Source: Zygnema cylindricum
Lineage: Eukaryota; Streptophyta; Zygnematophyceae; Zygnematales; Zygnemataceae
Direction of reading: 5' to 3'
DNA length: 10,929 bases
Assembly (NCBI GenBank): GCA_037447655.1
Contig: JBBHKE010001734.1
Coordinates: 87,364-98,292, forward strand
Notes under the pieces: generated by a model
The model's input: only the letters and a program-made list of their open reading frames with translations
Database searches by the model: none
Told to the model about the DNA's origin: nothing
Made by a program: the position numbers and the translations under genes
Shown: positions 6,754-10,929 of the stretch, in pieces
Layout of the letters: each line of letters starts with the position of its first letter
Position numbering within the stretch: the stretch's first letter is position 1

Positions 6754-7502
6754 TTACTCACTCAAACCAATAGCCTTTCTACAAAATTGCAACTTAGGAG
6801 TAGGAAGGGCTTTTGTTTACATGTCAGCCACCATCTTCTCATCCGGTAAATAACAGAACTTAATGACTTTTGCAAGTACTTTTTCCTTGACAAAGTGAAG
6901 TCTTACATCCATGTGTTTGCTTTTAAAATGATGGTTGGGGTTAGAGGCAATGGCAATGGCTGCTTTGTTCTCACACTAGATAGACTGAGGACTTGTTTCC
7001 ATGTAACCAAGTTCTGGTAGAATAGACTTGACCCATAAGAGCTCTTTGAGGGCCGAAGTTGCTGCCATGTATTCAGACTCCTTTGTGGATTAAGCTGTAA
7101 CCTTTTGCAATTTGCTACTCCAACAACAAGTTCCCTCTCCAATCTTAAGCACCAACCAATTGTAGATTTCCGGCTTGGCATGTCCCCATAGCTAGCATCG
7201 CTCCACGTCTATATTTTTACCTCTCTTCCTCCGAGTACAAGCTTGAAATTTTGAGTACCTGCAAGATATCTTAACACCCTTTTCGCTGCTTCCCAGTTTG
7301 CCTTTTTAGGATTTTGCAGATTTCTACTCAAGAATCCCACAGCTGCTGCGATATCAGGTCTCGTGCAGTTCATAAAATATATAAGACATCCAACTACCTG
7401 TCTATATGGCTTTGAAGCCATAAACTCCTCCTCCCCTGACTCTAGACTCTCACACACCATTATCCATGAATCTAAATCCCTTCCTTCCAATTTCTGCCTG
7501 AA
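6754..7502 (-). pseudogene. Broken copia RNase H of copy B
   Basis: The upstream part (about 7209-7490) encodes the RT-RNase H connection (SKPYRQVVGCLIYF) and reads in the RT frame up to LVLGGREVKI, where a stop follows. Comparison with copy A shows one base missing near 7155-7165, after SDASYGDMPSRKST, so the rest of RNase H lies in another frame. In that frame there are stops at 7090-7092, 6976-6978 (TGG of copy A's WCDN became TAG) and 6817-6819 (within the DMLTK motif). The third catalytic Asp is Glu (codon 6970-6972, reading CENK). The original stop has changed to TGT, adding a few codons up to TAA at 6754-6756. The long open frame at 6903-7181 is mostly an out-of-frame shadow, reached through that deletion. 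Confidence 0.82.
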
Positions 7503-8290
7503 TTACATAAGAGTTATAGATCCCTTTACATCTTTCATTTCAAATCTTTCTAGCATATTACCTATTGCTTTTTTGTGAGTCAACATAATCAACCTCTTCT
7601 TTCTGTCTCTTTCTACCTGTATTTCTAAGTTTTATTTGGCCTCACCGAGGTCTTTCTTCTCAAACCTAGACCTTAAAGCCGCTTTAATATAGTTTATTTC
7701 ATCCATTGACTTACTTATTTATAATAGATCATCCACATATACAGCAATGTAAATTATCCCATCCTCTCCTTGTAGAACATATACAGAATGATTTGAGCTA
7801 ATTCTCTTAAAACCTAGCCCAATAAAAAACTCATCTAACTTTAGATTCCACTGACGCGGGGCTTGTTTTAGCCCCGACAAAGATTTCATCAATTTACACA
7901 CTAATTCTTCTTTTCTCTTATCAACGTACATTTCAGGTTGTTTCATATAAATGGTTTCTTCTAACTCTCCAAGCAAGAAAGCAATTTTACTATCCATTTG
8001 TTGTATTTCCAAATTCTCTATAGCCGCTAGACTTAGAAAAATTTTGACTCTGGGAAATCCAACAATTGGAGAGAAGGTTTCTTCAAAGTCAATACCTTCT
8101 TTTTTATCGTACCCTTTGGCCACTAGTCTGGCCTTATACCTTTCGATGGTGTTGTCCGGGTTTAGCTTCACCTTCAATACCCATTTGCGGCCGATGGCTT
8201 TTCTACGTGGAGGAAGTTCCACCAGCTCCCATGTTTATGCCTCCATAATAGACTTCATTTCATTGTTTGCCGCCTCGATCCACTGATTTC
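7503..8290 (-). pseudogene. Broken copia reverse transcriptase of copy B
   Basis: A copia RT colinear with copy A's, with no frameshift but stops at 8235-8237 (TAA after KSIMEA), 7719-7721 (TAA two codons after YVDD-L), 7632-7634 and 7503-7505. The longest open part (7719-8222, 167 codons) carries KWVLKVKLN, YKARLVAKGYDKKEG, the first catalytic Asp in QMDSKIAF (codon 7992-7994), KSLSGLKQAPRQWNLKL and the YVDD box (7728-7739). The catalytic Asp are therefore intact, but the protein cannot be made. It keeps the canonical LKQAPRQW where copy A has changed. The apparent start codons are alternative codons inside the old polyprotein. Confidence 0.85.
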
Positions 8291-8700
8291 TCTCAGGTGA
8301 TGAAAAGGCCTCCTGGATCGCTAGAGGCTCCTCTGTAGTTGCAGAAAAAGCAAAGTTAGAGCTTGCTTGCAGACGTCTGCTACATCTCTTTCCCCCCGAA
8401 AATTCAGAGGTTGGGATTGTCGGTAACCTCTGATTTTTCTGTTTAGTTTGAACCGTAACTTGAGCTGGTACGGAGTGTGAAGCAGTTCCTTCCACCTGAG
8501 GTGTAACTTGTGGTGAAGCATCATGTGAAGGCACCAGAGGAATTAAAAGAAGAGGTGTCCCACTTGCCGGTGGAAAGTAAACTCGTTGCGTATGGTGAAA
8601 AATAACATATTCATACCTTTCCTTTGCCGGTTGATCTGGCACTTTAAAAAGGTTAGTCAAAATTTGTTCATCTTTAATCTGGATATTTCTTGAGATGATC
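8291..8700 (-). pseudogene. Integrase-RT linker of copy B
   Basis: This continues in the RT frame without a stop and encodes a Ser/Thr/Pro/Gln-rich linker (PSHDASPQVTPQVEGTASHS region) ending in SGGKRCSRRLQA before RT. The matching part of copy A has two stops. At the upstream edge it joins the integrase C-terminal motif RVIISRNIQIKDE. No catalytic role is expected. Confidence 0.7.
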
Positions 8701-9356
8701 ACTCTCTGTTTCTCAAATACAAAAACTATATATCCTTTTGCATTATCATCATACCCTATGAAAATCCCAAGAAGGCCTTTAGCCTCTATTTTCCATCTAT
8801 CCTATAAAGTATCTAAAATAAAACACTTGTTGCCAAAGATCTTAAAGTGACGAACATCAGGTTTTTCTCATGTCCAAAGCTTATACGGTGTAGTGTTGAC
8901 ACACCTAGAAGCAATTCTATTTTTAATATAAACAACACAGTTAAGTGCTTCACCTCAGAATTTCAAATCTAGCCCTTTATCTACAAACATGGACCGAGCA
9001 CTCTTTGTCGCTGTCCTATTTAATCTCTCAGAAACACGATTCTGTTTTGGTGTACATGGAACTATAATATTGTGACTGATACCTTCTTGAAGGAGAAAAT
9101 CTTCGAATTCCTTTGACGTGTATTCTCTCCCGTTGTCTAATCTCAACGCCAATATTGGAACTCCATGAAGCTTTTCCGCCCATGCTTTGTAGTGTTTGAA
9201 GTGAGTAATCACTTCATTTTTATATTGCATGAATTAAACTTTGGTGTACCTCGAGTAGTCACCTGTAAATGTGACCATATAGTGGACACCTCTAGCCGAA
9301 GCCACTTGTGAAGGACCAAGAACATTAGAATGTATTAGCTGCAAAACTCTTTCCGA
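8701..9356 (-). pseudogene. Broken copia integrase core and C-terminus of copy B
   Basis: The rve-type core and the start of the C-terminal region lie in one frame. The first catalytic position reads LIHSNVLGP, with Asn (codon 9324-9326) where copia integrases have Asp. The second Asp is present in LRLDNGREYTS (9135-9137), and Glu in VSERLNRT (9027-9029), giving the expected 35-residue D-E spacing. Downstream, the GIFIGYDDNAKGYIVF motif (about 8720-8770) matches the usual copia integrase C-terminus. Stops lie at 9234-9236, 8955-8957, 8868-8870 and 8802-8804. The open piece 8955-9230 (91 codons) corresponds to the part of copy A interrupted by this element. Confidence 0.85.
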
Positions 9357-9695
9357 TCAGTGGTGTGTTTCCTGTGGAAATGGCAATTTGTGGATCTTGC
9401 CAAGTGAACAACCATCACATGTTTTTATAGGATGAGAGGTGAGAGAAACTCCATCAACTTTTCTCGAATTCAGCATTTTCTTTAGACTATCATAATTCAT
9501 GTGTCCTAATCTCTTATGCCACAACTCATTATGAGATTGGACACTAGAGTAGAGAACATCATTTTCCTTATATTCAGCCATGTCCATCTGGTACATTTTG
9601 GTAGCATCCCTAGTTCCTGTTACCGTTACTTTCCTTTTCTTGTTAACAACATGTCTCCGCCTTTTCATAACAACTTCAAAGCCTTTGCTCTCCAC
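9357..9695 (-). pseudogene. GAG-pre-integrase (HHCC zinc) domain of copy B
   Basis: A 112-codon open stretch ends at TGA 9357-9359. It contains the integrase N-terminal zinc-binding HHCC pattern: His in LWHKRLGHMNY (H-x4-H), then C-x2-C in KTCDGCSLGK, followed by KLPFP. This domain helps integrase bind and multimerise. Its N-terminal side (ESKGFEVVMKRRRH) is fused out of frame to the protease: the usual block between the VPNFK motif and the KGFEV motif seems to be missing about eight codons plus a frame change near 9700. Confidence 0.82.
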
Positions 9696-10129
9696 TTAAA
9701 ATTTGGAACATAGAAAAGGTTGTGAAGGGTTCTCTCTACCGACTTCCCCCCCACATCTACCATCAAAGATACATCACCCTGAGCTGAGGTTTGAACAATC
9801 ATGCCATAAGTATAGTAGATACTCTTTGGAGATGTTTGTTGCAGATTTGTAAAAGCCAACTTGTTCAAGCACATGTGGGCAGACGCTCCCGTGTCCATGA
9901 TCCATCTTGCATCCTTTGGACCCTCCATGGTAGCCGCCATAGCAAATAATTCGGCCTCCTGTTGCTCATTGAAGCTTAGAGACTCATCTGCATCACTGGC
10001 AGAAGCTGAGAAAAGAGCATTTCCACGGGAAGGATTTCCAGAAAAATCTATGTGATACTTGCTTTGCTGCCAACCTGGCCTGTATAATCCTGTCTCATTA
10101 GCCTTTTTAAATTTAGGACAGTACCTGTA
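9665..10129 (-). pseudogene. Aspartic protease of copy B with upstream spacer
   Basis: This frame encodes the retroviral-type aspartic protease that cuts the polyprotein. The catalytic motif WIMDTGASAHM is at about 9872-9904 (Asp codon 9893-9895), with the flap-like region and the family-typical C-terminal words LHNLFYVPNFK following before the frame breaks near 9700. Upstream, the same frame runs without a stop through an acidic/Ser-rich spacer (SASASDADESLSFNEQQEAE) back to the TGA inside the zinc knuckle (10130-10132). The ATG at 9940 is therefore not a true start. No substitution in the DTGA core is seen. Confidence 0.83.
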
Positions 10130-10366
10130 TCAATGACCCTTCTCAGAACAATAAAAACAAGTAGTAGTAGATTGCCTATTTTGCCTCTGAATAAAATGAT
10201 TCTGATTTTGGGTAAACTGACTCCTATTCTGATTGAACTGAGTTCTTTTGTCAAAATTTGTGGAAAATGCTTCAACTTTTATTTCTCCTTCAAGGAGTTT
10301 AGTAATAGTTTCTTCTTCCAAATATAAGATTTTACGCTTACTGAAATGACCAGCTAGCTTTATCAT
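10118..10366 (-). pseudogene. Gag C-terminus with interrupted CCHC zinc knuckle (copy B)
   Basis: This encodes an Asn/Gln-rich basic segment (about 10165-10290, rich in QN repeats such as TQNQNHF) followed by a retroviral zinc knuckle C-x2-C-x4-H-x4-C at 10118-10159 (CFYCSEKGH, then YRYC). A TGA (10130-10132) falls directly after the His and splits the knuckle. The knuckle normally binds element RNA for packaging. The frame differs from that of the gag body by a shift near 10360, where SHDKASWSF of the body runs into SKRKILYLEEE of this segment. Confidence 0.82.
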
Positions 10367-10757
10367 GACTCTTTAATTGAACAGACACACCCTTCATACT
10401 ATTAGGGAGACCTCTAATAAGCAAAGCTACCTGTTGGAACTCAGGAAATGACCACCCACCAGAAGAGTGAGCAGCAATGAGTGCACGAAAATTATCACAA
10501 TACTCGACTATAGTTCCCCCCGAGTATTTGTATCCCCAAATTTTTCCAGCCACCAAGAGCTTCTCCTAAACATTCCCTTTCTCAAAAGCGGATTTCAGCG
10601 ATGTCTAAATCTTGCTCGCCTTCTTCATTTTCATTCGAGACATGACCAAATTTTGTGAAATACAAAGAATCAGATTATTTTTTGCCATTCAATTCTTTTT
10701 TGCCCAAGTTGGATCTGTTTCATCAAGAAAGCCATCCAAGACTTGCGGTGGGCTTTA
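10338..10757 (-). pseudogene. Gag body (UBN2-like) of copy B
   Basis: This frame shows a copia gag (UBN2-type) capsid body: LDGFLDETDPTW near 10700-10740, then KIWGYKYSGGTIVEYCDNFRAL and LLIRGLPNSMKG at 10390-10550, matching the usual pattern of an EY.D.FRAL helix followed by LL.GLP. Gag forms the virus-like particle. Stops lie at 10755-10757, 10689-10691, 10605-10607 and 10566-10568. The N-terminal 50 or so residues expected upstream are not recognisable; that region is a GA-rich repeat instead. The assignment rests on pattern similarity, so it is less certain than the enzymatic domains. Confidence 0.7.
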
Positions 10758-10929
10758 AGAGTCACACATGCACCTCAGGATGCACAGTATTCTTGAAAGA
10801 GGGAGAGAGAGAGAGAGAGAGAGTTAGGTCACAGAGGCAACCTCAGGAAGCAGAGGATTCTAGCAAGAGAGTGGGAGAGAGAGAGAGGGAGAGGGAAAAA
10901 GGGAGAGAAACAATCTTAAGCATCAACAC
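10758..10929. repeat. GA-rich microsatellite region with a duplicated unit
   Basis: A perfect (GA)n tract of about 10.5 units lies at 10803-10823 and an imperfect GA/GGGA tract at 10873-10908 (TC-rich on the element's sense strand). Each tract follows a similar leader: ACCTCAGGATGCACAG at about 10772 and ACCTCAGGAAGCAGAG at about 10840, then ATTCT and (A)AGAG. This makes an imperfect direct duplication of about 45 bp. It occupies the place of copy B's 5' leader or gag start. No LTR or primer binding site is seen before the window ends. Confidence 0.7.

Larger units (their letters stand above)
5729..10929 (-). mobile_element. Copy B: Ty1/copia LTR retrotransposon nested in copy A, 5' end outside window
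   Basis: On the minus strand the order is gag, zinc knuckle, protease, GAG-pre-integrase, integrase, RT, RNase H, polypurine tract, 3' LTR: a complete copia gene order. The 5' LTR, primer binding site and probably the first part of gag lie beyond 10929 or are degraded. The coding frame changes only three times: about 10360 (gag to knuckle), about 9700 (protease to GAG-pre-integrase) and about 7160 (within RNase H). Stops occur in nearly every domain, so the element is dead. It is a relative of copy A rather than an identical copy, at about 78-80 per cent residue identity in RT by eye. Confidence 0.88.

Noticed and set aside
7951-8286. 111-codon plus-strand open frame
   Set aside because: It lies antisense to copy B's RT, has no recognisable domain and mirrors the codon structure of the RT strand. 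It is a shadow frame.
1-10929. Host gene, tRNA or rRNA
   Set aside because: Both strands were read by eye. No exon-like conserved domain, cloverleaf or rRNA motif was recognised. A short RNA gene could still be missed without a covariance search.

Overview
The window looks like AT-rich, transposon-dominated nuclear DNA from a plant, most likely a flowering plant. No host gene, rRNA, tRNA, operon or prokaryotic signal was found. The organism call rests on the class of retroelement (Ty1/copia with plant-type protease, integrase, RT and RNase H order) and on the AT-rich, homopolymer-rich flank; the species cannot be read from the sequence.

Layout. Positions 1-2226 are non-coding flank. It holds several perfect palindromes and one likely small non-autonomous DNA transposon (about 960-1473) with 30-bp terminal inverted repeats. 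Positions 2227-5728 hold copy A, a copia retrotransposon on the minus strand: 3' LTR (2227-3240), polypurine tract, RNase H, reverse transcriptase, and integrase cut off partway through its catalytic core. Positions 5729-10929 hold copy B, a related copia element in the same orientation: 3' LTR (5729-6730), polypurine tract, RNase H, RT, integrase, GAG-pre-integrase zinc region, aspartic protease, zinc knuckle and part of gag. Its 5' LTR lies beyond the window.

Copy A's integrase reads continuously up to the exact terminus of copy B's LTR. The simplest reading is that B inserted inside A; the rest of A (integrase N-terminus, protease, gag, 5' LTR) should then lie past the right edge, behind B's 5' LTR.

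Both elements are dead. A has three frameshifts and at least five in-frame stops across about 2.5 kb, although its RT (310 codons) and RNase H (234 codons) segments are each still open. B has three frameshifts and more than a dozen stops spread from gag to RNase H. The coding parts are related at roughly four residues in five by eye. The LTRs match closely in the half around and downstream of the TATA box but poorly in U3, where copy A carries a 3 x 23-bp tandem repeat.

No undescribed biological system was seen. The points most worth checking are the nested-insertion junction, the unexpected decay order (the inner element looks more damaged), the U3 divergence, and the candidate DNA transposon.
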